Program-made: the position numbers and the translations under genes
The notes under the pieces: generated by a model
The model's input: only the letters and a program-made list of their open reading frames with translations
Told to the model about the DNA's origin: nothing
Database searches by the model: none
Source: an uncultured Eubacterium sp.
GTDB lineage: Bacteria > Bacillota > Clostridia > Peptostreptococcales > Anaerovoracaceae
Direction: 5' to 3'
Assembly (NCBI GenBank): GCA_937894585.1
Contig: CALBGO010000112.1
Location: 1-46,843, forward strand
DNA: 46,843 bases
In this document: piece by piece, positions 9,783-17,866 of the stretch
How the letters are laid out: the number at the start of each line of letters is the position of its first letter
Numbering within the stretch: the stretch's first letter is position 1

Positions 9783-10208
9783 TTAGTCTTCAACTACGAT
9801 ACCCATGCTTCTTGCAGTACCCTTGATCATATCTGTTGCTGCTTCAAGAGTTGCTGCGTTCAGGTCAGGCATCTTTGTTTTAGCGATTTCTTCTACCTGA
9901 GCATATGTCAGAGTAGCAACCTTTTTCTTGTTAGGTTCTCCGGATGCTGCATCCAGACCTGCTGCCTTCTTCAGTAATACTGCTGCCGGCGGAGTCTTAG
10001 TCACAAATGTGAAAGATCTGTCTGCATATACTGTGATTACTACCGGAATAACCATACCCGGCTGATCCTGTGTTCTTGCATTGAACTGTTTGCAGAAGTC
10101 CATGATGTTCACGCCCTTCTGACCCAGTGCAGGACCTACTGGAGGTGCTGGAGTAGCATTTCCGGCTGCAATCTGAAGTTTGATGTAACCTTCAACTTTC
10201 TTAGCCAT
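9783..10208 (-). CDS. rplK: 50S ribosomal protein L11
   Basis: 141 aa, exactly the family norm. Binds the GTPase-associated centre of 23S rRNA. The N-terminal domain shows GNATPAPPVGPALGQKGVN; the C-terminal RNA-binding domain ends GTARSMGIVVED. ATG start behind AAAGGAGA. Lies 27 bp after nusG. Confidence 0.98.
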   Translation of the reverse strand: MAKKVEGYIKLQIAAGNATPAPPVGPALGQKGVNIMDFCKQFNARTQDQPGMVIPVVITVYADRSFTFVTKTPPAAVLLKKAAGLDAASGEPNKKKVATLTYAQVEEIAKTKMPDLNAATLEAATDMIKGTARSMGIVVED

Positions 10209-10235
10209 TTCTCTTCTCCTTTCTCTGCAGTAAAA

Positions 10236-10811
10236 CTACAGTTTGTCTACCTGTCCAAACTCAAGTTCAACAGGTGTATCTCTACCGAACATTGAAACCT
10301 TAACCGTCAGTACCTGTTTTTCTTTGCTGATCTCGGTCACTTCACCCATGAAGCTTTCGAAAGGTCCGCTGATAACCCGTACTGTGTCACCGACTTCAAC
10401 ATCCAGATCGATGTAAACTTTTTCGATTCCCATTCTGGCGACTTCCTCATCAGTAAGAGGAATCGGGTCGGAGCCATGACCGACGAACCCGGTAACACCC
10501 TGTGTGTTTCTTACAAGATACCAGGATTCGTTGGTGACAATCATCTTTATAATTACATAACCGGGAAACATTTTCCTGGTTTTGATTTTACGCTGACCGT
10601 CTTTGATTTCGACTCTGTCTTCTGTCGGCACGATGATGTCCAAGATCAAATCCTGCATACCGCGGTTCTCAACCATTTTCTCGATATTCACTTTTACTTT
10701 GTTTTCGTGACCCGAATAAGTATGCACCACATACCATTTGGCCTGGCCGTCGCCTCTGATGCCCTCTCCCATTAAAGGAGATGCCACATTGTTATTTTCA
10801 ATATCAGACAT
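10236..10811 (-). CDS. nusG: Transcription antitermination factor NusG
   Basis: 191 aa. The NGN domain starts at KWYVVHTYSGHENKV (residues ~25-40), which binds RNA polymerase; the C-terminal KOW domain contains VISGPFESFMGEV. The first ~24 residues (MSDIENNNVASPLMGEGIRG) are a longer, probably flexible extension than the few residues usual before KWYV. The ATG at 10811 has only a weak ribosome site (GAAGG), but no internal start is better. Lies 22 bp after secE. Confidence 0.97.
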   Translation of the reverse strand: MSDIENNNVASPLMGEGIRGDGQAKWYVVHTYSGHENKVKVNIEKMVENRGMQDLILDIIVPTEDRVEIKDGQRKIKTRKMFPGYVIIKMIVTNESWYLVRNTQGVTGFVGHGSDPIPLTDEEVARMGIEKVYIDLDVEVGDTVRVISGPFESFMGEVTEISKEKQVLTVKVSMFGRDTPVELEFGQVDKL

Positions 10812-10833
10812 ATTTCGTACCTTCTTCTTTAAA

Positions 10834-11064
10834 TTAGTTCAGCGTGATGTTCAGCACTTCTCTTAAAGCTGCCAGCACACCTGTATCAATTAACCAGAAG
10901 CCCAGTGCGAAAACGGCGCAGGTTGCAAGTACTACACCTGTAAATGTGCCGAGTTCTTTCTTAGTCGGCCATACAACCTTGCTCATTTCCAGTTTAATGC
11001 CTTTGAAATACTCTTTGGCGCCGCCGGATTTCTTAGCCTTCTTGGCTTGGTCTTTGTTTGCCAT
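10834..11064 (-). CDS. secE: Preprotein translocase subunit SecE
   Basis: 76 aa, short Gram-positive type with one transmembrane helix. A Lys-rich N-terminus and EYFKGIKLEMSKVVWPTKKEL (amphipathic clamp helix) precede the hydrophobic segment at ~43-65. Partner of SecY in the export channel. ATG behind AAGGAGA; 12 bp after rpmG. Confidence 0.96.
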   Translation of the reverse strand: MANKDQAKKAKKSGGAKEYFKGIKLEMSKVVWPTKKELGTFTGVVLATCAVFALGFWLIDTGVLAALREVLNITLN

Positions 11065-11076
11065 GATAGATTCTCC

Positions 11077-11226
11077 TTATTTAGTCTCTTTGTGAAGAGT
11101 TTCTTTCTTGCAGAATTTGCAGTACTTCTTCAGTTCGATTCTGTCAGGATCGTTCTTCTTGTTTTTCATAGTGTTGTAGTTTCTCTGCTTGCATTCTGTG
11201 CATGCTAATGTAACTTTCACTCTCAT
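11077..11226 (-). CDS. rpmG: 50S ribosomal protein L33
   Basis: 49 aa, small but clear. It begins MRVKVTLACTECKQRNY and ends with KKYCKFCKKETLHKE. The two Cys pairs (CTEC and CKFC) mark the zinc-binding form of L33. Start ATG at 11226 lies behind CGGAGGACAATCAAG. It is the first gene of the rpmG-secE-nusG-rplK-rplA transcript. Confidence 0.97.
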   Translation of the reverse strand: MRVKVTLACTECKQRNYNTMKNKKNDPDRIELKKYCKFCKKETLHKETK

Positions 11227-11256
11227 CTTGATTGTCCTCCGTTTTAACTCAAAATT

Positions 11257-11280
11257 CAGAGCCGGGTTTAACCAGCTCTG
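11257..11280 (-). promoter_or_regulatory. Hairpin in rpmG 5' leader
   Basis: Inverted repeat CAGAGC...GCTCTG with an inner GGTTTAACC, between the promoter and the rpmG ribosome site. It would form a stable stem early in the transcript. Function unknown. Confidence 0.4.
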
Positions 11281-11308
11281 TTACTAATAATCATAAAGTT
11301 GCCTATTA

Positions 11309-11337
11309 AGTATACTAAAGCAGAATGTCAATGTCAA
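11309..11337 (-). promoter_or_regulatory. Promoter of rpmG-secE-nusG-rpl operon
   Basis: Minus strand TTGACA (11332-11337), 17-nt spacer, TATACT (11309-11314). A second TTGACA lies 6 nt nearer the -10 with spacing too short to be used. Near-consensus sigma-A promoter 80 bp upstream of rpmG. Confidence 0.85.
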
Positions 11338-11413
11338 TGGTTTTTTGAAATTACTTTAAAAAGGTCTCAAAATATCTTTTCATATCTTTCAAATTCTTTG
11401 CACAGAGGGTGTT

Positions 11414-12895
11414 TTACTCCTCTTTTCCAGCCTCCATCACGGCTACAATCTTGTCCACCGCTTTGATAACGCTTTCTTCATCGGGAATCACAACCGAAGC
11501 ATAGAGATTCAGCCCGTCCATATAGCAGGCTTCGCTTCCGATGTCCCCTATAATACTCTGCTTTTTAATATCCCAGGAAGGCATTCCGTCCAGCTGCATT
11601 TTGATCAACTTCTTGATATCTTTTTGAGACATATTGATTTCCACGCAGTTCTCTACCGCATCAAGAATATCGGTATACTTTGTCAGAATGGTTGTACTGG
11701 ACATAGCTTTTTTCAATATGCCCTCCAGAACCAGCTGCTGATTCTTATTCCTCTGGAAATCGCCGTCACTGAAAGATTTTCGCTCTCTCGCAAAGGCTAA
11801 GGCGCGGGAACCGTCCAGCTGGTTGACCCCTTCGTAAAACTCGTAATATACCCCCATTCCGTGCGTTACAAAGGTATAGTCGGAAGTCACTTCAATACCG
11901 CCGATTGCATTTACCAGCTCCGTCACTGTTGTATAATTAACCTTGACATAATAATTTATATCAAGCCCCGTCAGTTTTTCCGCTGCGGCAACGGTTTCCT
12001 CGATTCCGTGGTTTCCCGTATGCGTCAGCTTGTCCTTTGCGCCGACTCCCGGAAGTTCTATATAATAGTCTCGCGGAATCGAAGTCAGAAGCACTTTATG
12101 CGCCTTCGGGTTAACTGTCACAATCATATTTACATCGGAACGGGAAATGACATCAATACTGCCTTCCGTATCCAGTCCGCTGACATATATGTTGAAGGAA
12201 TCCTTTGTTACATCCACATCCTTAGCTATATCTCTGCTTTCAACCGGAACCTTTACAGTATATATAATCTTTGAGCCTTCCTTAAAACCGCTGATTTCAC
12301 TGCACATCGTCGTATAATGCGCGTCACTGACAAGAATGGTTTCAAAAGTCCCGTCGGATAGTCCTGCCGCCAGTTCCTCCAGTTCTTCAGACAGTTCGTA
12401 TTCTGTCTGCATATCCGCACTCAAAAGATTTTTAGCTTCCGAATAATCCCGCTCCGTAGTCATATATGTCTGTATCGTTTTTCCCTGAAGCGCAGATTCG
12501 TTTTCCCCATAATCTCCGTTGTCCGCCTGTGCAAGTACATAAAACGGCTCCGTCTGCACCTTCTTTGCCGTAATCTTATCGAAGAAATCCAAAGTCCCGT
12601 TCATATATGCGATACCGACTCCATAAACGGCTATCAAAACCGTTGTAAGAATCAGAGAGATAATCTTTCTGGATTTCTTGAAGTTCCTGAAAAACAGCGC
12701 CGGAAAAAACAGCAGCACCGTCACCAGCAGAATCCCCCCGGCAATGCACAAATATTCAAAAGTCAGTACATCCGCATAAATCAAAACACCGAAAAAGACT
12801 GCCGCAGACAAGAGATAAAATATCGCCCAGAATCTCGTAAACCGCTTGAAACCCGTATTGTTTTTTTCTTTATTCCGATGTCTGTCACTTCTCAT
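11414..12895 (-). CDS. LytR-CpsA-Psr (LCP) family protein
   Basis: 493-aa membrane-anchored LCP protein. The family transfers wall teichoic acids or capsular polymers from a lipid carrier to peptidoglycan on the outer face of the membrane. Three N-terminal transmembrane segments (~24-44, 49-70, 78-98) are followed by an accessory region and the LCP domain from FNIYVSGLDTEG (~240). Typical motifs are ISRSDVNMIVTVNPK, LTSIPRDYY with the conserved Arg, and ALAFARERKSFSDGDFQRN. It stands alone, behind its own promoter. Which polymer it attaches cannot be told from sequence. Confidence 0.93.
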   Translation of the reverse strand: MRSDRHRNKEKNNTGFKRFTRFWAIFYLLSAAVFFGVLIYADVLTFEYLCIAGGILLVTVLLFFPALFFRNFKKSRKIISLILTTVLIAVYGVGIAYMNGTLDFFDKITAKKVQTEPFYVLAQADNGDYGENESALQGKTIQTYMTTERDYSEAKNLLSADMQTEYELSEELEELAAGLSDGTFETILVSDAHYTTMCSEISGFKEGSKIIYTVKVPVESRDIAKDVDVTKDSFNIYVSGLDTEGSIDVISRSDVNMIVTVNPKAHKVLLTSIPRDYYIELPGVGAKDKLTHTGNHGIEETVAAAEKLTGLDINYYVKVNYTTVTELVNAIGGIEVTSDYTFVTHGMGVYYEFYEGVNQLDGSRALAFARERKSFSDGDFQRNKNQQLVLEGILKKAMSSTTILTKYTDILDAVENCVEINMSQKDIKKLIKMQLDGMPSWDIKKQSIIGDIGSEACYMDGLNLYASVVIPDEESVIKAVDKIVAVMEAGKEE

Positions 12896-13003
12896 ATTTA
12901 TTATATATCCTCAAAATTTCTATAGTTTCCCGGCAAGTTCCGGCAAATTACCGCCGGCCGTAATCTTTCTTCCGCAAACTTGCAAAAGGTATTTAGCCTT
13001 ACC

Positions 13004-13032
13004 ATTTTACTATGCGCGGCTAAATTTGTCGA
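13004..13032 (-). promoter_or_regulatory. Possible promoter of the LCP gene
   Basis: Minus strand TCGACA (13027-13032), 17-nt spacer, TAAAAT (13004-13009), about 110 bp upstream of the LCP start. Two mismatches from consensus. Confidence 0.45.
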
Positions 13033-13069
13033 TAGATAACGAAACTTTTAAGAATTCTTCAGAAATGTA

Positions 13070-13112
13070 AAAGAGGAACACACTGCAAATTGACAGCCGT
13101 ACTCCTCTCTTC
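13070..13112 (-). terminator. Possible terminator after the Rpn pseudogene
   Basis: Minus strand AGAGGA...TCCTCTTTTAC with a long loop, about 80 bp past the stop at 13193. Weak stem and short U run, so uncertain. Confidence 0.35.
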
Positions 13113-13192
13113 CAAATTAAACACTCCGTATTATTGTGTAAAAAATGCCGCGACACTCTATTTCCCGCAATTACAAAATAAATTTAGATCCT

Positions 13193-14162
13193 TTACAAGC
13201 CAAATTCCTCATAAAGCTTTTTCTTATAGGCTTCATCTGCAACACTTCTGCGTAAATCATCAATTCTGCCTGCATCTATGAGTTTTTGTATCAATATGTT
13301 GTTACGGAATTCTCCCTCAGCAATTCCTTCGTTTCTGGCGTCCCTCTCTCTGACTGCGATGATTTCTTCGTCTGTTACGCCTTCGCCTAATATCATATTG
13401 GACACCTCCTTATTATTCTTCAGGAAATCTGCAAGTACATCTTCTCTGATACAGCGGGCTACTGCCTCATCAATTGCATTCTCTGCGCTCATACCTTTTT
13501 TGCGGTTTTCACGCACATAGCTCAGCAGTAGACTGTAGCCGGAAAGCGTACTGCTTCTCTTTAAGATTTCATTATCTTCAGTATACCGCAGGTCGATGAC
13601 TTTTACCACCAGTTCCATCGAATTTTCCGGGATTTTTTCACCATCTGTTTTCAAGTCAAAGGAATCCGACAACCTCAGAACTTTATCGTTCCAAGGTGCT
13701 TCTCCTGTATAAAGAACATAGAATTCGGGAATCGGTATTTTTCTCACTGCGGCGCTGTAAATTTCCGGATCAGGCACTATCTTTTCCAGTGTTCTTGCAA
13801 TATACCCCAGCTGGCGCAAAGGCATATTCCTGCATATTGTGGATTGCCTTTTCGCCCCGGCTTCAGCCGGCTTGGAGAAACGGACAGCGTAGGGAGCATT
13901 GCGACCGAAGGAATGAGCGAAGCGAATGTTGATGTTCTGCTAAAATAACATAATGAGAATCAATACCGAAACCCAAATCATTTTTTCTGTCGCTGAAAAG
14001 GACTTCCTGAAGAGTAGTTAAATCCACCGGCGTATCCGGACCGTAATCCGTACCTTCCAATGCATTGTACAGCTCAATCACTTTTTCCGGTGTGGAGAAC
14101 AGGCGTCGGAACAGAGAATCCGGCGCCGTTCTGTTTGCTTTTCGTTCATTGTTTCTTGACAT
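13193..14162 (-). pseudogene. Rpn-family nuclease gene broken by an 85-bp insertion
   Basis: Two fragments of one gene. The 5' part (14162 to ~13932) encodes MSRNNERKANRTAPDS...LQEVLFSDRKNDLGF...HYVILAEHQ; the 3' part (~13846 to 13193) encodes NMPLRQLGYIARTLEK...KIPIPEFYVLYTG through to EEFGL. Removing the 85 bp at 13847-13931 restores one uninterrupted 294-codon frame, so the lesion is a single recent event. The family (Rpn/YhgA-like, PD-(D/E)XK nuclease; 'recombination-promoting nuclease/putative transposase') is recognised from LGFxIDxHYVILAEHQ and IPxPEFYVLYTG. The ATG at 14162 sits behind AAAAGGAGGCGG; the longer frame to 14183 only reads back through the ribosome site. Confidence 0.88.
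13847..13931. mobile_element. 85-bp REP-like insertion
   Basis: Non-coding 85-bp insert inside the Rpn gene, flanked by TTG on each side (13844-13846 and 13929-13931), which looks like a 3-bp target duplication. It contains the hairpin CCGGcttcagCCGG and an imperfect palindrome GCATTGCGACCGAAGG / CGCTTCGCTCATTC region. There is no ORF, so any transposase would act in trans. Named by analogy to REP/MITE elements; other copies cannot be counted from this window. Confidence 0.65.
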
Positions 14163-14183
14163 ATAACCGCCTCCTTTTTTCAA

Positions 14184-14330
14184 AAGAAAAAGAGAACAGG
14201 CTCATATGCTCTGTTCTCTCAGCAAAAGCATTCGGAAATATAAAACACATTTCCCGAATAATTAAAAGAGGCAAGAATCTGATTTTCTTTTCAGGGATAA
14301 ATCAATTCTCACCTCTACTATGAATTATAC
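14184..14330 (-). promoter_or_regulatory. Structured leader with terminator ahead of the Rpn gene
   Basis: Minus strand: TATAAT about 10 nt before the leader (14321-14330 region), then three consecutive hairpins. P1 pairs AGAGG-AGAAT-TGATTT with AAATCA-ATTCT-CCTCT with internal TG/TG loops. P2 pairs ATTCGGGAAAT with ATTTCCGAAT. The third, AGAGAACAG/CTGTTCTCT followed by TTTTTCTTTT, is an intrinsic terminator (14184-14220) just before the ribosome site. GCCTCTTTT of P1 could instead pair with AAAAGGAGGC of the ribosome site. It resembles an attenuation leader; I do not match it to a known riboswitch class. Confidence 0.55.
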
Positions 14331-14437
14331 TATACTTTTTCTCCAAAGTCTTGATTTTTGGAATTTTTTTCAATTTATATCTATCCGCATTATAAAATTG
14401 TGATTAGCATCCAATTCTTATTTACATTTCCTTAACA

Positions 14438-14473
14438 GAAAATCTCCCTTTAAACGGCATTCGGGAGATTTTC
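14438..14473 (-). terminator. Hairpin after the aminotransferase operon
   Basis: Perfect 11-bp inverted repeat GAAAATCTCCC (14438-14448) / GGGAGATTTTC (14463-14473), 34 bp past the aminotransferase stop. The stem is strong but no good U tract follows; probably an operon end or RNA-stabilising hairpin. Confidence 0.6.
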
Positions 14474-14506
14474 CGGTTGTATACATATTATTTTAAAGGG
14501 GCCTGT

Positions 14507-15751
14507 TTATTTTTTAAGTTTTTTCAATCTGCGGCAGGCCTCTTCCACAGTCTCCCTGTCAAACGCATAGCATGCTCGGAACCATCCCGGTCTATCACAA
14601 CCGAACAATCGCCCCGGTGATACATTAATCATCAATTCATTATAGATTTTCTCCCAAAGCACCTGTTCCTGAGAAAATTCTCGATTTGCAAGATACTCTG
14701 AAAAATCAGCCATGACGAATATTCCTGCCTGCGCCTTCATAACAGGAATCTCCATCTCTCTCAACCCCTGTGCAAAAATCTCATATGCCAGTTTCAACCT
14801 CTGCCTAGAAAGCTCCATAACCTCCGGCAGCTCTGGTGACTTCAGCATCGCTGTTAAAAGGGACTGTGTATGAGACGATACACATGAGTAGTAAATAATC
14901 GATGCAAATCCCTGAATAATACTTGGATTGAAAGAAAAACACATTCCTGTTCTAAAACCTGATAAAACAAAATCCTTTGCAAAACTACTGGTCACATGAA
15001 CCCTGTGCCGATAAGCCGTCGGAACTAGCTTCATCGTACTAATAAATTCAGCTTCAGGGTCAAATACAGTTTGTGCGTAAATTTCATCTGATATAATATC
15101 AATATCATGACTCATAGCAAAATCAATCACATTCTGTATCGCCCCTTTCTTATATACAGTACCAATCGGATTATTTGGTGAAGAAAACAGTACTGCTCTA
15201 ACTCTCTTGCCTTCCTTTTCCACCTCTTCAAAAGCTTTCTCAAATCCGGCTCTATCTAGATTTTCATCGCAAGGCACTCCTACAGTAATTACCCCTGCGC
15301 GATCGCCGATATCGTCTACAAAACTGGAATAATACGGTGCCGGAATCAGAAATACATCCCCCGGCTCTGCCAGCAGCATTGCCAGCGTCTCCAAGGCCAC
15401 AGTACATCCGGCACAGGTTGCAACATTATCTTTCGTCATCTTAACTTCCGAATCAACGCCGAAAATAATCTTCTGCCAGTGTTCTGCAATTGCAGCTCGA
15501 AACTCGTCACTTCCTTCGAATTTATTATAATGGATATTATATCCTGTCAAATCCATTCTCTCTGCTGATTTTCTCAGTAAATCACAGACTTCTTTATTAA
15601 CAAGATGACTTTCTGCTGTACCCATGTTAATCAGACCGCCGGGATTCGTATCCTTATCATACATATTATAAAAATTATCAAAATGAGCTTTCACTAACGG
15701 AGGCAGTGTTCTTACCCAATTCTTACCTCGTTCTGATAAAAATTCCAGCAT
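14507..15751 (-). CDS. PLP aminotransferase, ACC-synthase-like
   Basis: 414-aa fold-type-I aminotransferase (class I/II). The PLP lysine is K259 in SSFAKDFVLSGFRTG, a pattern close to the SLSKDxGLPGFRVG of ACC-synthase-like enzymes. Other marks are GYNIHYNKFEGSDEFR, PAPYYSSFVDDIGDR, LFSSPNNPIGT (binds PLP/substrate) and DEIYAQTVF. It starts MLEFLSERGKNW behind GGAAAGGAGA, 24 bp after the SDR gene, as the last gene of a three-gene operon. The substrate is unknown: an amino acid or a derived alpha-amino acid is likely, and ACC formation is not implied. The operon is AT-richer than its neighbours. Confidence 0.88.
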   Translation of the reverse strand: MLEFLSERGKNWVRTLPPLVKAHFDNFYNMYDKDTNPGGLINMGTAESHLVNKEVCDLLRKSAERMDLTGYNIHYNKFEGSDEFRAAIAEHWQKIIFGVDSEVKMTKDNVATCAGCTVALETLAMLLAEPGDVFLIPAPYYSSFVDDIGDRAGVITVGVPCDENLDRAGFEKAFEEVEKEGKRVRAVLFSSPNNPIGTVYKKGAIQNVIDFAMSHDIDIISDEIYAQTVFDPEAEFISTMKLVPTAYRHRVHVTSSFAKDFVLSGFRTGMCFSFNPSIIQGFASIIYYSCVSSHTQSLLTAMLKSPELPEVMELSRQRLKLAYEIFAQGLREMEIPVMKAQAGIFVMADFSEYLANREFSQEQVLWEKIYNELMINVSPGRLFGCDRPGWFRACYAFDRETVEEACRRLKKLKK

Positions 15752-15775
15752 TTCTTTTCTCCTTTCCTACTTTTT

Positions 15776-16570
15776 TTAATTATGCTCTAATCCTGCTTCA
15801 GTCTGAATTCCCGGACGAACGCCTAGACCCATAGTTGCATCGATATTCGCACCATGCATAAGGGTTGATTCCGGTCTCATCAGTTCTCCAATCCAGAAAG
15901 CAATTTCTTCCGGCTGAATCAGTCTTTTTTTCGCTTGTGCTGCATCAAATGCTTTTCTTTCTTCCTCACTCATCCCTTTTAATGTACTGGAATAAAACAT
16001 CGGTGTTTCAATCGCACCCGGACTGATACAAAATACATCAATCAATGTATGGGTATTTTCAGCCGCTACTTGTTTCGCAAGATATGCTACCGCACATTTA
16101 CTCATTCCGTCACTTAAAGTGAATTTAGGGAAGCAGGCAATACCACCGCCTACAGATGACATAAATACCAGCTTGCTTGGCGTCTCCTTTTTCAGAAGGG
16201 TCGGTTCAATTTTCTTGTAAATCCATAAAGGTCCAAGCGCATTTACATGCATCATAGCTATATCGTTAGCCGCCTTCAGCGGATCCCCCTGTTCCGCATA
16301 TTCCTTTACAGTTCCGGATCCCAAAGCTGCATTGAACACTACGCCATACCAATCATGCTCTGTTAACCAGTCTGCATTTACAATTTCATTCAAATTCCCC
16401 TGATCCAGTTTATAGGCAAAAACTCTGCCCGGATATTCCTTCATCAGTTCTTCGGCTTTTCCTGCTGAACGGCGATATGTAATATGAACTTCATAACCCT
16501 GTTCCAGCAGTAAATTTACTGTTGCGAGACCGACACCCTGTGTGCCTCCTGTTACCAATACTTTTTTCAT
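15776..16570 (-). CDS. Atypical short-chain dehydrogenase/reductase (catalytic Tyr missing)
   Basis: 264-aa Rossmann-fold SDR. The cofactor motif VTGGTQGVGLATVN is at the N-terminus, with NAALGSG in the NNAG position, SSVGGG around the catalytic Ser, and ISPGAIETPMF. The YxxxK site reads DGMSK: the lysine is kept but the catalytic tyrosine is Asp, with no Tyr beside it. Classical oxidoreductase activity is therefore doubtful; it may bind nucleotide without turnover or use another chemistry. The ATG at 16570 (MKKVLVTGG) lies 6 nt after AAGGAGG; the ATG two codons upstream is too close. It lies 11 bp after the transporter gene. Confidence 0.87.
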   Translation of the reverse strand: MKKVLVTGGTQGVGLATVNLLLEQGYEVHITYRRSAGKAEELMKEYPGRVFAYKLDQGNLNEIVNADWLTEHDWYGVVFNAALGSGTVKEYAEQGDPLKAANDIAMMHVNALGPLWIYKKIEPTLLKKETPSKLVFMSSVGGGIACFPKFTLSDGMSKCAVAYLAKQVAAENTHTLIDVFCISPGAIETPMFYSSTLKGMSEEERKAFDAAQAKKRLIQPEEIAFWIGELMRPESTLMHGANIDATMGLGVRPGIQTEAGLEHN

Positions 16571-16581
16571 ATACATCCTCC

Positions 16582-17715
16582 TTATCTTGCTCTAATACTT
16601 TTTATCAGAACATCATTTTCATCAAAATCTTCATATTTTTTCTTTTTAATATATTTCGTATAAATCATTCCTGCAAAAATTACCACCCCCGCGTATCCGG
16701 AAATCGGATAGATAATGCTGATCATTGTCGAGAATGACAACTGTCCACCGAAAACACTTACAAAAGCAGTAATTACAGCTGCAATTCTATATGCTTTACT
16801 CCTTGAATCGGAAGAAATCTTGTTACAAACTGTATACAGCATCGGTACCGCTGTAGTATAAATTCCCAAAAGCAACAGCACAGAGAAAATATCACCAAAT
16901 ATCGGACTAAGCTGTGCAGCTACAAACAATGATGGAATTTCAAGATTATAAACATCCAGGATATTAGCCAGCAATCCGAAATTCAAAATCATAACCGCGA
17001 TAAGAAAAGCACCGCCTCCAAAAATACCTCCCCATAAAGAATTTTTTCTATTGGTTGCAGTAGACTTTCCAATATCAGCAAGATATGGCACTACACCTGT
17101 TACTGTATATGCAGCATACATAAAGCCGGATAAAGCCCAGTTATTAAAGTTTGTATTCACTTCGACCTGCTTCAAATTCTGATCTGCTTCGGCAATTCCG
17201 GCGGGATTATTTAAAATAGACAAAGCTCCGATTACCATTGTAACAACCAGAAGTACCGGTGCGATATAGCCCACAATCTTCACCAGCTTGTTCAATCCGA
17301 GAAGAACAGTCCCCAAGGATGCAACAATCATTAAGGCTCTTCCAATATTTCCGTTTACACCGTAATACTCTTCAAAAGTTGAACCCGCACCGGATATCAT
17401 AGTCGAATATACGAAAAAGAGCATAATCGGCGTAAACCATTCCATTACAAAACCCAAATGTTTACCTAGATAGAAATTAAACATTTTCCCAGAATTGTTC
17501 AGCTTAAGATATCTGCCATCTTCTACAATCACGCTGACAAACCACGAATAAAGGACTAATGCAATAATACCTGCACCAATACTCCCGATTACACCAAAGC
17601 CTGTGAAGTACTGCATACATTCCTGCCCGGATGCGAAGCTGGAACCGATAACAAAGCCCATAAATGCTCCGCCGATTGCAATTACCTGACTTAGTTTCAC
17701 TTTCTTATCGTCCAT
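16582..17715 (-). CDS. YkvI-like membrane transporter
   Basis: 377-aa integral membrane protein with about ten hydrophobic segments. The first contains GFVIGSSFASGQE, typical of the YkvI branch of the APC superfamily (amino-acid/amine transporter-like fold); the tail YTKYIKKKKYEDFDENDV is charged and cytoplasmic. Substrate and direction are unknown. First gene of the operon with SDR and aminotransferase, behind a good promoter and AAAAGGAGGA. The context suggests it moves the amino acid used or made by the two enzymes. Confidence 0.85.
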   Translation of the reverse strand: MDDKKVKLSQVIAIGGAFMGFVIGSSFASGQECMQYFTGFGVIGSIGAGIIALVLYSWFVSVIVEDGRYLKLNNSGKMFNFYLGKHLGFVMEWFTPIMLFFVYSTMISGAGSTFEEYYGVNGNIGRALMIVASLGTVLLGLNKLVKIVGYIAPVLLVVTMVIGALSILNNPAGIAEADQNLKQVEVNTNFNNWALSGFMYAAYTVTGVVPYLADIGKSTATNRKNSLWGGIFGGGAFLIAVMILNFGLLANILDVYNLEIPSLFVAAQLSPIFGDIFSVLLLLGIYTTAVPMLYTVCNKISSDSRSKAYRIAAVITAFVSVFGGQLSFSTMISIIYPISGYAGVVIFAGMIYTKYIKKKKYEDFDENDVLIKSIRAR

Positions 17716-17755
17716 ATTTTTCCTCCTTTTTTAGTTTTCTAAAATTTCTAATTTA

Positions 17756-17784
17756 ATTATATTTACATTTCACCAGTGCTGCAA
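17756..17784 (-). promoter_or_regulatory. Promoter of transporter-SDR-aminotransferase operon
   Basis: Minus strand TTGCAG (17779-17784), 17-nt spacer, TATAAT (17756-17761), about 40 bp upstream of the transporter ATG. Confidence 0.7.
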
Positions 17785-17811
17785 TTGACTGTATCTGAAG
17801 TAAATTACAAA

Positions 17812-17860
17812 AAAAATACAAACCTGAATTCATAAAATTCAAGTTTGCATTTTTTCTTAA
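17812..17860. terminator. Bidirectional terminator between regulator and transporter
   Basis: Stem CAAACCTGAATT / AATTCAAGTTTG with loop CATAA; T runs flank it in both directions (CATTTTTTC on plus, TATTTTTTTT on minus). It ends the regulator transcript just before the operon promoter. Confidence 0.8.
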
Positions 17861-17866
17861 TGAAAT

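Noticed and set aside
14184..14335. Lysine riboswitch (L box) in the Rpn leader
   Set aside because: AGAGGTGAGAA and CCGAATGC look vaguely like L-box pieces, but the five-helix core and its conserved junction are absent.
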